From: a bacterium
GTDB taxonomy: Bacteria; Eremiobacterota; Eremiobacteria; Baltobacterales; Baltobacteraceae
Assembly: GCA_021781095.1 (NCBI GenBank)
Contig: JAJXXM010000018.1
Location: forward strand, 1 to 17,649
Direction: 5' to 3'
DNA: 17,649 nucleotides
The notes below the pieces were generated by a model that saw only the letters and a list, made by a program, of their open reading frames with translations, ran no database searches and was not told where the DNA came from. Shown piece by piece: positions 7,901 to 15,277 of this stretch. A program made the position numbers and the translations under genes. Within the stretch, counting starts at the first letter, position 1; each line of letters begins with the position of its first letter.

Positions 7901-8008
7901 GCGACGAATCCCGGGATCACCGAAACGATGCAGAGCGCGAAACGCAAACTCGACGCGATACTTGCGAAGACGCTCGCAAAGCTCGCCTCGCTCGAGCACG
8001 CGCACTAA
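4928..8008 (+). CDS. Large secreted BNR/sortilin-like beta-propeller protein
   Basis: The 1026-residue product starts with a signal peptide (residues 1-25, ending ASAAG). A long run of BNR/Asp-box repeats follows. I count eleven at roughly 80-90 residue steps, including NAGRTWTP, HDGGKTWTH, IDGGKTWSK, TDGGAHWTE, NDGGAHWFK, TDGCKHWRN and SDGGKTWTR. They form one or two VPS10/sortilin-like propellers up to about residue 730. A beta-sandwich-like domain (about 770-880) has the FlgD-like pattern GTHRFAWDL and VPPGTYRVVLKVDGK, and a helical C-terminal region ends the protein. Databases often name this family glycosyl hydrolase, but no sialidase-type active site (FRIP motif or arginine triad) can be pointed to, so the activity is unknown; a scaffold or binding role is equally possible. 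It is commonest in Acidobacteria, Bacteroidetes and related lineages. The ATG at 4928 is fixed by the signal peptide. Confidence 0.85.
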   Translation: MRRFILCALALALFAPSLPLPASAAGQMLTSVPQSAFGGLSWREVGPLRGGRAVAVTGVPGQPNHYYFGAVDGGVWETENAGRTWTPIFDGENIGSIGAIAVAPSDVRTIYVGTGEPDMRSDIGYGNGMYVSHDGGKTWTHIGLRDTRQIAAIAVDPQNARIVYVAALGHAYGPNTERGVFKSIDGGKTWSKVLYKNANTGAISLSMDPQNPQVLYAALWQTRRPPWNVYPPSNGPGSGLYKSTDGGAHWTELRDGIPSYVGRIGVAVAPSDPQIVYARIDSDRAHGGMYRSNDGGAHWFKTDGDIRIWKRGWYFGELAVDPKNPDTLYTMDTSTYRSTDGGKTFVAIKGQPGGDDYHQLWIYPQDPTHMVLGGDQGVVVTVDNAKTWSSWYNQPTAQVYHISVDNAFPYHIYGSQQDSGAFSLLSRSKYTHLTMRDWQPVDAGSESGWLIPDPRKIGRVIAAAPSVLAPPTIEDTTTGWEQNVDPEAAHPHHFWRYTWTLPLALSSVDHRTLYFGTQRIFRTRNFGYSWKIVSPDLTRAHGDDHPANLDPATLADNIGLKRRGVVYAIAPSPIRANVVWAGTDDGQVWITTDGCKHWRNVTPKALTPWSKVGIISASHFNPQVAYIAVDRHRLDDLTPYIYRTSDGGKTWTRITDGIPPHDFVNVVREDPHRAGLLYAGTERGMFISFDNGNRWESFQRNLPVTSVRDIVVKHGDIIIATHGRGVYVMDDVARLREISEASLQAPAYLYAPAPSYRLKPYNDEETPIPYDEAQLDNPTYGMQIDYAIGKTPSTPVVIEIRDARGTVLRRWSSSQHVSAPNPQKVDIPAYWLRAMPLPGISLGTHRFAWDLRAGSPGGALVPPGTYRVVLKVDGKTYARNATLLRDPRTHTSAAEMRAQFAFAQALEATIHRIRVAQYAAQRLFDGGTLDAARKHELLTQVIGVPPTSSPDDSIGKASLDFSSLGFLANSYGALVSAVESGQGTFAAAPRNATNPGITETMQSAKRKLDAILAKTLAKLASLEHAH

Positions 8009-8012
8009 CTGC

Positions 8013-8276
8013 CTCTGTCATCCCGAGTAGCCGCTGCAAGCGGCGTATCGAGGGAACTCTGTCATCCCGAGTAGCCGCTGCAAGCGGCGTATCGAGGGAA
8101 CTCTGTCATCCCGAGTAGCCGCCCGAAGGCGGCGTATCGAGGGAACTCTGTCATCCCGAGTAGCCCTCGCAGAGGGCGTATCGAGGGAACTCTGTCATCC
8201 CGAGTAGCCCTCGCAGAGGGCGTATCGAGGGAACTCTGTCATCCCGAGTAGCCGCTGCAAGCGGCGTATCGAGGGA
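8013..8276. repeat. Six tandem hairpin repeat units (43-45 bases)
   Basis: Six contiguous units start at 8013, 8057, 8101, 8146, 8190 and 8234. Each begins CTCTGTCATCCCGAGTA, has a central hairpin, and ends CGTATCGAGGGAA (the last unit lacks the final A). The hairpins differ: GCCGCT-gca-AGCGGC in units 1, 2 and 6; GCCGCC-cgaa-GGCGGC in unit 3; GCCCTC-gca-GAGGGC in units 4 and 5. Both arms change together so pairing is kept. There are no unique spacers, so it is not a CRISPR array. It begins four bases after the BNR gene stop. It resembles dispersed intergenic REP-type elements. Confidence 0.95.
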
Positions 8277-8288
8277 TCGCACACGCCG

Positions 8289-8328
8289 CCTCGATACGGC
8301 TGCTTCGCAGCCTACTCGGCGTGTCAAG
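8289..8328. repeat. Diverged inverted copy of the hairpin repeat
   Basis: CCTCGATAC, then the stem GGCTGC-ttc-GCAGCC, then TACTCGGCGTGTCAAG. It is the reverse orientation of the units just upstream, with a third type of stem sequence. A partial copy of its right half (GCTACTCGGCGTGA) follows at 8337-8350. Confidence 0.8.
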
Positions 8329-8350
8329 GGCGGCGCGCTACTCGGCGTGA

Positions 8351-8518
8351 TACGTTCGCGCGAACCACTCGAACGACGACGCGCGAGCGGGCGATGTCGG
8401 CGCACCCGACGAGCGATTAAGCGAGCGGCGAGGACCCTGACATTGCTTGTCCGAGCCGCGAGCGTCTAGCTCGGAGCGGTGCGCCGCAGTCGCACGGTCG
8501 CGCAAGAACGCGAGCGCG
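8351..8518. other. Non-coding GC-rich stretch, no assigned function
   Basis: No convincing ORF is seen here: the frames that are open lack a ribosome site and protein-like composition. CCGAGC (8451-8456) and GCTCGG (8469-8474) could form a six-base stem. Otherwise I see nothing recognisable between the repeat copies. Confidence 0.5.
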
Positions 8519-8602
8519 CCTCGATACGGCTGCTACGCAGCCTACTCGGCGTGACAACAGCGGCTACTCGGCGTGACAAGAGCGGCTACTCGGCATGACA
8601 AG
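8519..8602. repeat. Second inverted repeat copy plus two tandem half-copies
   Basis: A full copy at 8519-8557 has CCTCGATAC, stem GGCTGC-tac-GCAGCC, then TACTCGGCGTGACAA. It is followed by two near-identical 22-base right halves at 8559-8580 and 8581-8602 (AGCGGCTACTCGGCGTGACA-type, one with CAT for CGT). The half-copies lack the left arm and cannot form the hairpin, which suggests partial duplication or decay. Confidence 0.8.
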
Positions 8603-8635
8603 AATGCTCGCTCGGCGCGACGGCGCCGAGCGAGC
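8600..8635 (-). terminator. Probable terminator of the comEA-ligase-carboxypeptidase set
   Basis: A perfect 13-base stem (GCTCGCTCGGCGC at 8606-8618 with GCGCCGAGCGAGC at 8623-8635) encloses a four-base GACG loop. It lies 13 bases beyond the S10 peptidase stop codon. Read on the minus strand the stem is followed by ATTCTTGT, only a weak T-rich stretch, so it may be a strong 3'-end hairpin more than a textbook terminator. Confidence 0.7.
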
Positions 8636-8648
8636 GGTGCGGGGGTGT

Positions 8649-10193
8649 TTACGGAGCGCTATACCAAGCGTCGAGATCGCGCTGGTAGTTGGCCAGCGAC
8701 TGCGGGTTGAGGTAGATCATGTGCCCGACGCGGTAGTAACGATAGGTGATATTCCGCTGTAGCGACGGCGGAATGCCGAGGTGTTCGAACGTGTAGAGCG
8801 CCGCTTCGTATGGCGTTGCGAAGTCGTAGTAGCCCATCGCAACGAACACCTTCATGCTCGGCTCGTTGGTCATCGTCGCCGCGATATCCGGCGCGACGTT
8901 CGTCGGCTGCATACCGTGGTGCTTCCAATCCCAACCACCGTTTTGGGCGATGATGTTATAGACGCTGCTCCGATAAGGAATCGGAGGATTGTATTTCAGC
9001 GTCTCGCGCAGATATTGGTTGACGGCCGCGGTGAACGGGTCGTCGATCGCCGCATCGGTCGGGTCCCACGGCGCCGAGGCCTGGTTCCCATCGATCGTCG
9101 TCGTTTCGTAGCGCGAATCGAGCCGGCCGACGATCTTGCCGCTATTTCGCAGCAGTTCGTTTTCAAATCGACTATACGGAATGCGGAGATTCGCGTTGAG
9201 AATATACTGCAGCGAGAGCCCGGTATATTCGTGCAATTTATTCGCTATCGCCATCCGCTGCGATTGCGGAAGAGCGTCGCCTTGCGCGAGCGCGGTGAGA
9301 TACGGCCCCATCGCGAAGCGCTGGACCCGCGCGAGGAAGGGGCGAAGGTGCGCGGGGCGATTCGGCACCGCACGGTGATACCACGCCGTCGCGGCTTCGG
9401 TGGGAAGATAGAGAACGAAGCCCCAGTCGCCGCCGCCGACGGCAGCGGGAACGTAGCCGAAGTTCACGCTCCAATCGAGATTGAAATTCAAAATCGAAGA
9501 TTGAAAGACGACGCCGTTGAGCCCAACGCCGTCCTCCTGGAGGTCGGCGGCGAGAGCGGCGTCGCGCGTGGTGCCGTAACTCTCACCGAACAAATATTTC
9601 GGCGAGTTCCAACGGCCGAACTTGCTAATATAGTTCTGTACGAACTGGGCGAACGCGCTCGCGTCCTGATCGACGCCGAAAAACATCTTCGGCTTTCCAG
9701 CACCGATGATGCGGCCGAAACCGCTATCGGGCATGTCGATGAACACTTCGTCGGTTTTATCGAGCAACGTGTACCCGTTGGGAACGATGCGATAGGGCGG
9801 CGGACCGGTGAGCGTTCCGCTTCCCGAAATCACGCGCACCGGGCCGAACGAACCCATGTGCAGCCACATCGTCGAGCTCCCGGGCCCGCCGTTGTAAAAA
9901 AATGTTACCGGGCGGTTGGTCGGTTGCGCGCCATCTTTGGTGTATGCGACGTAGAAAATGCGCGCCGTGGGACGATTCGCTTGGTCGTGCAGGGTGATCG
10001 TCCCCGCGCGCGCCGTGTAGTGAATCGTCTGTCCGTGAACGACGACGCTGCCGTGGGTGACCGAATCCGGGTACCGGGCCGGAACGCTCACGGGCGGCTT
10101 TTTCGGCGTTGCTTTCGTCGGTGCGGCAGCGCCGACGACCGGAAGCAAAACTGCGAGCGCGACGGCGCCCGCAAGCAAGCGAGTGCTTCTCAA
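8649..10193 (-). CDS. Secreted S10 serine carboxypeptidase-like protein
   Basis: Alpha/beta-hydrolase that would remove C-terminal residues from peptides outside the cytoplasm. The 514-residue product has a signal peptide (1-23, ending VGAAA), then the S10 hallmarks: NGGPGSS oxyanion region (101-107), GESYG with nucleophile Ser205, GYYDFATP with Asp457 and RVGHMIY with His491. The triad order and spacing fit the family and the bacterial enzymes of about 500 residues. The start is TTG at 10193-10191, chosen because AGGAGG lies exactly six bases upstream (10200-10205) and the signal peptide begins there. It follows the acyl-CoA ligase by 30 bases on the same strand and is last in the transcript, before a strong hairpin. 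Substrate is unknown. Confidence 0.9.
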   Translation of the reverse strand: MRSTRLLAGAVALAVLLPVVGAAAPTKATPKKPPVSVPARYPDSVTHGSVVVHGQTIHYTARAGTITLHDQANRPTARIFYVAYTKDGAQPTNRPVTFFYNGGPGSSTMWLHMGSFGPVRVISGSGTLTGPPPYRIVPNGYTLLDKTDEVFIDMPDSGFGRIIGAGKPKMFFGVDQDASAFAQFVQNYISKFGRWNSPKYLFGESYGTTRDAALAADLQEDGVGLNGVVFQSSILNFNLDWSVNFGYVPAAVGGGDWGFVLYLPTEAATAWYHRAVPNRPAHLRPFLARVQRFAMGPYLTALAQGDALPQSQRMAIANKLHEYTGLSLQYILNANLRIPYSRFENELLRNSGKIVGRLDSRYETTTIDGNQASAPWDPTDAAIDDPFTAAVNQYLRETLKYNPPIPYRSSVYNIIAQNGGWDWKHHGMQPTNVAPDIAATMTNEPSMKVFVAMGYYDFATPYEAALYTFEHLGIPPSLQRNITYRYYRVGHMIYLNPQSLANYQRDLDAWYSAP

Positions 10194-10223
10194 AATGTTC
10201 CTCCTACAACCTCGTGCGTCGGG

Positions 10224-12023
10224 CTATGCAACCGACTGTATTTTAGGATCGCTTCGATAGAACTCGTCGATTGCCCCGGCATAGCGAGATTCGACGACGC
10301 GCCGTTTCACCTTCATCGAAGGCGAAAGTTCACCCGATTCGACGCTAAACTCCCGCGGAATAACGACCGCTCGCCGAATCTGCTCGAAACTTCCGAGATC
10401 GGCGGTGCGCTTGCGCACTTCGGCGGCATAAAAGGCCTTCACGTCGTCGCGCTTTGCAAGTTCGTCGACGGTAACATCGGCTGGGAGTTCGAGCTCGGCG
10501 CGTAAATTGTCCCAGTTCGGGCAAACCAGCGCGCCCGGGTAGGGGCGCCCGTCGCCGAAAACCATCGCCTGCGCGACGAACATCGAACGCTTAATCGCGC
10601 TCTCGACGCGCGCGGGCGCGACGAATTTACCGGTCGCGGTCTTGAAGACTTCTTTCTTGCGATCGGTGATCGTGAGATACCCGTTGGCATCGACCTCACC
10701 GATATCGCCGGTGTGAAACCAACCGCCCGAGAGCACGGCCTGCGTCGCCTCGGGCTCCCGATAGTAGCCGAGCATCACGTGGCGTCCGCGCGTCAGCACC
10801 TCGCCGTCGGCGGCGATGCTCACTTCGACGCCGGGTATTACCGCGCCGACGCTTCCGTATTTATTTTTCTCGGGATAATTGACGGTCACGACGGGCGAGG
10901 TTTCGGTGAGCCCGTAGCCCTGCATGATCGGCATCCCGAGCCCGAGGTAGGTCATCGCCACATCGACGTGCAGCGCCGCACTTCCGCTGCTGAAAAACTT
11001 CATCGCATCGAGCCCGAGGCGCGTGCGCACTTTTTCGAGAACCAGCCGTTTGGCGAGGGCATATTGGATGGAGAGCAGCGGATTGAAGCCGCCGTACGTT
11101 TTCGCGCGCGCCCAATGTCGAGCGGTCCGCAACGCCCACGGAACCAGCCGTGCTTGCAGCCCGCCCGCCCGCAGGGCGTTTCCGTTAATTCCGGCAAGCA
11201 CGCGGTCGAAAATTCGCGGCACACACGTCATATAATTGGGACGGGCGTGCAGTAGATCGGGAATGAGCTCGTTGGCATCGTGGCAGATGAAATAGGTCGG
11301 TTTTGCGAGGAAGTAGATGAACATCATCGTCTGTTCGTAGATGTGCGAAAACGGCAGAACCGAAAGGACGCGGTCTTGCGGCGTCAGGACCGAAAAGGCG
11401 CCATAGAGCGACGATTTCGCATCGAAGGCGATATTATCGTGCGAGAGCATGACGCCTTTGGGATTGCCCGTCGTGCCGCTGGTATAGATGAGTATGGCGA
11501 GATCGTCGGGCTTCAGCGATGCGTAATAGGATTCGGGCAGCGATGAATCGGCGGCGCGTTCGCGCGCACCATCGCTTTCGAACGCTGCGAGCGCGAACGG
11601 CCCTTTCGATTCAAAGACGATCGCGCGCGGCAGCACGGGAATCGCCGCTCCGAGCGTGCGCAGCGTCGCTTCGGTATCGACGAACAGCAACTTCGCTTCG
11701 GAGTGTTTGAGAATGTAGGCGGTGATATCGCCGGCTTGCGTCGGATAGATTGGAACGACGATGCACCCGCTCATTAGAATGCCGAAACTCGTCGCGATCC
11801 AATCGACGGAATTGTGTCCGATGAGCGCGACGCGATCGCCGCCTTGCAAACCGGCGGCGCGAATCGCGCATGCAATATTTTTGGCCCGGTCGAGTAATTC
11901 GGTGCTCGAGAAATCGATCCAGCCTTCGCCCCTTCGTTCGGCTACGGCGCGTTCGCGCGGCTCCGACAACACGCGCGTAATGAGCTCTGGAAGCGTCTCG
12001 CGCTCCGACATCCAATCGACCAT
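10224..12023 (-). CDS. fadD: Long-chain acyl-CoA ligase (AMP-forming)
   Basis: Activates fatty acids to acyl-CoA through an acyl-AMP intermediate in the cytoplasm or at the inner face of the membrane. The 599-residue product has the adenylate-forming enzyme signatures: YTSGTTGNPKG (180-190), YGLTETSP (370-377), GWFHTGDIGEVDANGYL (434-450), DRKKE (454-458), and a C-terminal catalytic-lysine-type region SPSMKVKRR (568-576). The overall layout is that of FadD15/FAA1-type ligases with a long insertion around 255-320. The start is ATG at 12023; a GTG at 12050 would add nine residues, and an ATG at 12011, which has a TACGAT ten bases before it, would remove four. It lies 61 bases downstream of comEA on the same strand. 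Confidence 0.92.
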   Translation of the reverse strand: MVDWMSERETLPELITRVLSEPRERAVAERRGEGWIDFSSTELLDRAKNIACAIRAAGLQGGDRVALIGHNSVDWIATSFGILMSGCIVVPIYPTQAGDITAYILKHSEAKLLFVDTEATLRTLGAAIPVLPRAIVFESKGPFALAAFESDGARERAADSSLPESYYASLKPDDLAILIYTSGTTGNPKGVMLSHDNIAFDAKSSLYGAFSVLTPQDRVLSVLPFSHIYEQTMMFIYFLAKPTYFICHDANELIPDLLHARPNYMTCVPRIFDRVLAGINGNALRAGGLQARLVPWALRTARHWARAKTYGGFNPLLSIQYALAKRLVLEKVRTRLGLDAMKFFSSGSAALHVDVAMTYLGLGMPIMQGYGLTETSPVVTVNYPEKNKYGSVGAVIPGVEVSIAADGEVLTRGRHVMLGYYREPEATQAVLSGGWFHTGDIGEVDANGYLTITDRKKEVFKTATGKFVAPARVESAIKRSMFVAQAMVFGDGRPYPGALVCPNWDNLRAELELPADVTVDELAKRDDVKAFYAAEVRKRTADLGSFEQIRRAVVIPREFSVESGELSPSMKVKRRVVESRYAGAIDEFYRSDPKIQSVA

Positions 12024-12084
12024 CGTACCGCAAGTTTTTGCCCGCTCCACCGCCTCTGACCTTTCCGGCGAACCGAAGTTCAGA

Positions 12085-12705
12085 CTACACGTGAAGGAAG
12101 GGGCGCGCTTGATCGAGGCGCGAGGGGCTCATCCCCGCCACATCGAGGAGTTGGTCGAGCGAATCGAAGGGGCCGTCGCGGCGACGCACCGCAAGGATCC
12201 TCCCGGCGACGATGGGGCCGATGCCCGGCACCGCGGCGAGCGCGTTCGCGTCGGCGCCGTTGAGATCGACGCGGGCACCGGCGAGTACGGCAGCCTTCTT
12301 CCCGCGCTTTCCCCGCGGAGTCCGCGGGACGCGAAGCGTGCTCCGGCGCCGGGCCGGTACCCCGAGCTGCGGCACGAGCACCTCTTCGCCATCGGCAAGG
12401 AGCGCGGCAAGATCGACGCGGTCGAGGTCCGCGCCCGGCAGGGCCCCGCCCGCTGCCGTGACAGCCGCCTCGGCGCGCGCCCCGACCGGGAGGTGGTAGA
12501 GCCCCGGGTGCGCGACCCGGCCCGCGATATCGACCAGCAGGCTCGGAGCGCTGCGCCCGACATGCGGCGCGCGCCCGGCGCTCGGAGCGTACGATCCGGC
12601 GCGCGCGGGGCGGGCGGGCGGAACGGCGAGGGGCGCCGGCGCCGGACGGAACGCAAACAGCGCGACGATCAGGGCGAGAGCCGGGAGAGCGATCCAACGT
12701 TTCAT
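12085..12705 (-). CDS. comEA: ComEA-like DNA-binding competence protein
   Basis: ComEA is a membrane-anchored or periplasmic double-stranded DNA receptor in natural transformation. The 206-residue product has an N-terminal membrane or signal helix (about 5-20), a Pro/Ala-rich linker, an SLBB domain (about 56-113: LLVDIAGRVAHPGLYHLPVG through DGEEVLVPQLG), a basic linker (118-138), and a helix-hairpin-helix domain at 145-206 containing VDLNGADANALAAVPGIGP and FDSLDQLLDVAGM. This SLBB plus HhH order matches Gram-positive-type ComEA. AAGGGA lies five bases before the ATG at 12705. No comEC is present next to it; the downstream gene is instead the acyl-CoA ligase. It is divergent from leuS, with 88 bases between the starts. 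Confidence 0.88.
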   Translation of the reverse strand: MKRWIALPALALIVALFAFRPAPAPLAVPPARPARAGSYAPSAGRAPHVGRSAPSLLVDIAGRVAHPGLYHLPVGARAEAAVTAAGGALPGADLDRVDLAALLADGEEVLVPQLGVPARRRSTLRVPRTPRGKRGKKAAVLAGARVDLNGADANALAAVPGIGPIVAGRILAVRRRDGPFDSLDQLLDVAGMSPSRLDQARPFLHV

Positions 12706-12781
12706 GCCGTCCCTTCACGCCAATCGGCGCGTTGGAAAGCGCGCTGCGACCCCAGCGGTGGGAGGGCTTGCCCCGGTTGCG

Positions 12782-12787
12782 TATGCT
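12782..12787 (+). promoter_or_regulatory. Candidate -10 element for a leaderless leuS transcript
   Basis: TATGCT lies six bases before the leuS ATG at 12794. A start of transcription seven bases past this hexamer would fall on the A of the ATG. No Shine-Dalgarno sequence is present between them (AAGCAG only). No clear -35 is seen at the usual distance, so confidence is moderate. Confidence 0.4.
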
Positions 12788-12793
12788 AAGCAG

Positions 12794-15277
12794 ATGGCCG
12801 CAGCATACGATTTCCAGGATATCGAGCAGCGCTGGCGCGAGCGTTGGGAGCGCGACGGGCTCGCCGTGGCTCGCCCCGATGCGAACCGCGAGAAGTATTA
12901 CGTGCTCGAAATGCTGCCGTACCCATCGGGAGATCTCCACGTTGGGCACGCCAAGAACTACACGATCGGTGATGCGATCGCTCGGTCGATGCGCATGCTG
13001 GGCTACAACGTACTGCACCCGATGGGCTGGGACGCATTCGGCCTGCCGGCGGAAAATGCGGCGATCCAACGCGGCATCGCGCCCGCAGCGTGGACGCTCT
13101 CGAACATCGCGAACATGCAGCGACAGTTGCGGCTCATGGGCACCAGTTACGACTGGTCGCGCGAGATCGCGACCTGCACGCCGGAATACTATCGCTGGAA
13201 TCAGTGGCTCTTCTTGCGCTTGTACGAACGCGGGCTCGCCTACAAACGCGAAGCACCGGTCAACTGGTGCCCGAAAGATGCGACGGTCCTGGCGAACGAA
13301 CAGGTGATCGACGGGCGTTGCTGGCGCTGCGACACGCCGGTGCAGCGCCGCAATCTCTCGCAGTGGTTTCTGCGCATTACCGAGTACGCCGACCGCCTGC
13401 TCGACGGGCTCGAGCATCTCGACGGGTGGCCCGAGCGCACGCGCACGATGCAACGCAACTGGATCGGGAAGAGCGAAGGCGCGCAGTTTTCGTTCGCTAT
13501 CGATGGAGCCGAGGATCGCATCGAGGTCTTCACCACGCGCGTCGACACCGTTTACGGCGTGACGTTCCTCGCCCTTGCGCCCGAACATCCGGTCGTGACC
13601 TGCATCAAGGGGCTCGTGCCCCCCGAGAGCGCCCGCGCGATCGATGCGTTTGCCGAAAGCTTACGCTCGAAATCCGAGCTCGAACGGACGAGCTTGATGG
13701 AGAAGCAAGGGCTCTTTACCGGTGCGTACGCCATCCATCCGCTCTCGGGCACGCGCGTGCCGATCTGGGTGACGAATTACGTGCTCGCCGAGTACGGAAC
13801 GGGCGCCGTCATGGGAGTTCCCGCGCACGACGAACGCGATTTCGATTTCGCGCGGAAGCACGCGTTGCCGATCGCACGCGTCATCGTTCCGACGGGAAGT
13901 TCGCTCGCAGCCGACGCGCCGATCGCCGAGGCCTTTGTCGAAGACGGAATCCTCGTCGGCAGCGGTGCCTTCGACGGTATGCCGAGCGCCGACGCGCGCC
14001 GCGCGATCGCCGCGGAGCTCGCACGGCGCGGCATCGGCACCGCAACGACGAATTATCGCCTGCGCGATTGGCTCGTGTCGCGGCAACGCTATTGGGGCAC
14101 GCCGATTCCGATCGTCTACTGCGAAAAGTGCGGCGAAGTGCCGGTGCCCGACGATCAACTGCCGATTCTTTTGCCGCCCGACGCACCGATTACCGGCGAA
14201 GGCTCGCCGTTGGCGCGGCTCCCGTCTTTTATCGAAACGCGCTGTCCGAAATGCGGAGCGCCCGCGCGGCGGGAGAGCGACACGATGGACACGTTCTTCG
14301 AATCGTCGTGGTATTATTTGCGCTATCTCGATCCGCGCAACGAAAGCGCGCCCTGGGCACGCGAGGCGGCCGATGCGTGGATGAACGTCGACCAATATAT
14401 CGGCGGCTCCGAGCACGCCGTGCTGCACCTGCTCTATTCGCGCTTCTTTTATAAGTTTTTCCACGATTGCGGCTGGGTGAGCGGCCCCGACGAACCCTTC
14501 GCTCGGCTCTTTCACCAGGGGATGCTGCTCGCGAACGGCGAGAAAATGTCGAAATCGCGCGGCAACGTCGTCGGCATCGATGAGACCGCGGAAAAGAACG
14601 GCGTCGATGCGATGCGCCTCTTTTTGCTCTACGTGACGCCGCCCGAGGACACCAGCGACTGGACCGACGAGGGCATCAATGGGCGCGTTCGATTCGTCAA
14701 TCGCGTTTGGCGCGCGTGCGAACCGCTCGCCGCTCGCGCGAGGAGCGTCGACGTGCGCGCGCTTCCTGTCTGCACCACGCCCGAGGAGAAGGCGCTGGTG
14801 CGAGCGGTCCATCTGGCGGCGCGCTCGTTGGTAGAAGAGACGATCTCGCGGCGCTTCCACTACAACACCACGATCGCTCGTCTCGACGAAACGATCAACG
14901 CCCTTACGAGCGCGGTGAGCACCTCCCCCGATGCGGCGGCAACGCTCTATGCGGTGCACGCCGTACCGTTACTGCTCGCGCCGTTCGCTCCGCATATCGC
15001 CGACGAACTCTGGTCGCGCTACGGCTACGAACGCTCGGTCCATCTCGAGGCCGCACTCGCACCGCAGGAAGCCGCCCTCGCACTCGACGAGATTACGCTG
15101 GTCGTGCAGGTCAACGGCAAGGTGCGCGCGCGCATCGCCTGCGCACCATCGATCTCCGAGAGCGAGGCGTTCGCATTTGCAGAGGCCGAGCCCGCGCTCC
15201 GCGTCTATCTCGACGGCAAGGAAGTGCGCAAACGCTTCTACGTTCCCGGGAAGCTCGTCAACTTCGTCGTCGTCTAG
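12794..15277 (+). CDS. leuS: Leucyl-tRNA synthetase
   Basis: Class Ia synthetase that charges tRNA-Leu. The 827-residue product has the usual bacterial length. Visible motifs: PYPSGDLHVGHAKNY with HVGH at 49-52; CP1 editing domain with TTRVDT (247-252; the common form is TTRPDT) and GTGAVMGVPAHDERD (335-349), in which Asp346 matches the conserved editing aspartate; a zinc-type YCEKCGE and RCPKCGAP pair; and KMSKS at 584-588. The anticodon-binding and C-terminal domains are complete, ending in VQVNGKVRARI and GKEVRKRFYVPGKLVNFVV. The ATG at 12794 is chosen because MAAAYDFQDIEQRWRERW is the standard N-terminus; the 30 codons upstream in frame look like non-coding leader. No ribosome site is visible, which fits leaderless translation. 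Confidence 0.97.
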   Translation: MAAAYDFQDIEQRWRERWERDGLAVARPDANREKYYVLEMLPYPSGDLHVGHAKNYTIGDAIARSMRMLGYNVLHPMGWDAFGLPAENAAIQRGIAPAAWTLSNIANMQRQLRLMGTSYDWSREIATCTPEYYRWNQWLFLRLYERGLAYKREAPVNWCPKDATVLANEQVIDGRCWRCDTPVQRRNLSQWFLRITEYADRLLDGLEHLDGWPERTRTMQRNWIGKSEGAQFSFAIDGAEDRIEVFTTRVDTVYGVTFLALAPEHPVVTCIKGLVPPESARAIDAFAESLRSKSELERTSLMEKQGLFTGAYAIHPLSGTRVPIWVTNYVLAEYGTGAVMGVPAHDERDFDFARKHALPIARVIVPTGSSLAADAPIAEAFVEDGILVGSGAFDGMPSADARRAIAAELARRGIGTATTNYRLRDWLVSRQRYWGTPIPIVYCEKCGEVPVPDDQLPILLPPDAPITGEGSPLARLPSFIETRCPKCGAPARRESDTMDTFFESSWYYLRYLDPRNESAPWAREAADAWMNVDQYIGGSEHAVLHLLYSRFFYKFFHDCGWVSGPDEPFARLFHQGMLLANGEKMSKSRGNVVGIDETAEKNGVDAMRLFLLYVTPPEDTSDWTDEGINGRVRFVNRVWRACEPLAARARSVDVRALPVCTTPEEKALVRAVHLAARSLVEETISRRFHYNTTIARLDETINALTSAVSTSPDAAATLYAVHAVPLLLAPFAPHIADELWSRYGYERSVHLEAALAPQEAALALDEITLVVQVNGKVRARIACAPSISESEAFAFAEAEPALRVYLDGKEVRKRFYVPGKLVNFVVV

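Noticed and set aside
4928..8008. True sialidase or glycosyl hydrolase activity for the BNR protein
   Set aside because: Only Asp-box repeats are visible; no arginine triad or FRIP motif can be pointed to, so an enzymatic name is not supported.
8013..8276. CRISPR array
   Set aside because: Units are directly adjacent with no unique spacers, each unit is itself a hairpin, the copies differ in the stem, and no cas gene is nearby.
8781..10505. Long plus-strand open frame (574 codons) opposite the carboxypeptidase and ligase genes
   Set aside because: It is antisense to two clear genes, has Arg/His/Val-rich composition and no family motifs. It stays open only because of the GC-rich third positions on the other strand.
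12704..12793. 30-residue N-terminal extension of LeuRS
   Set aside because: The family N-terminus aligns at the ATG at 12794; the extension covers the divergent promoter region and lacks a ribosome site.
13661..14959. Long minus-strand open frame (432 codons) inside leuS
   Set aside because: Antisense shadow of leuS with no motifs and no ribosome site; leuS is complete and certain.
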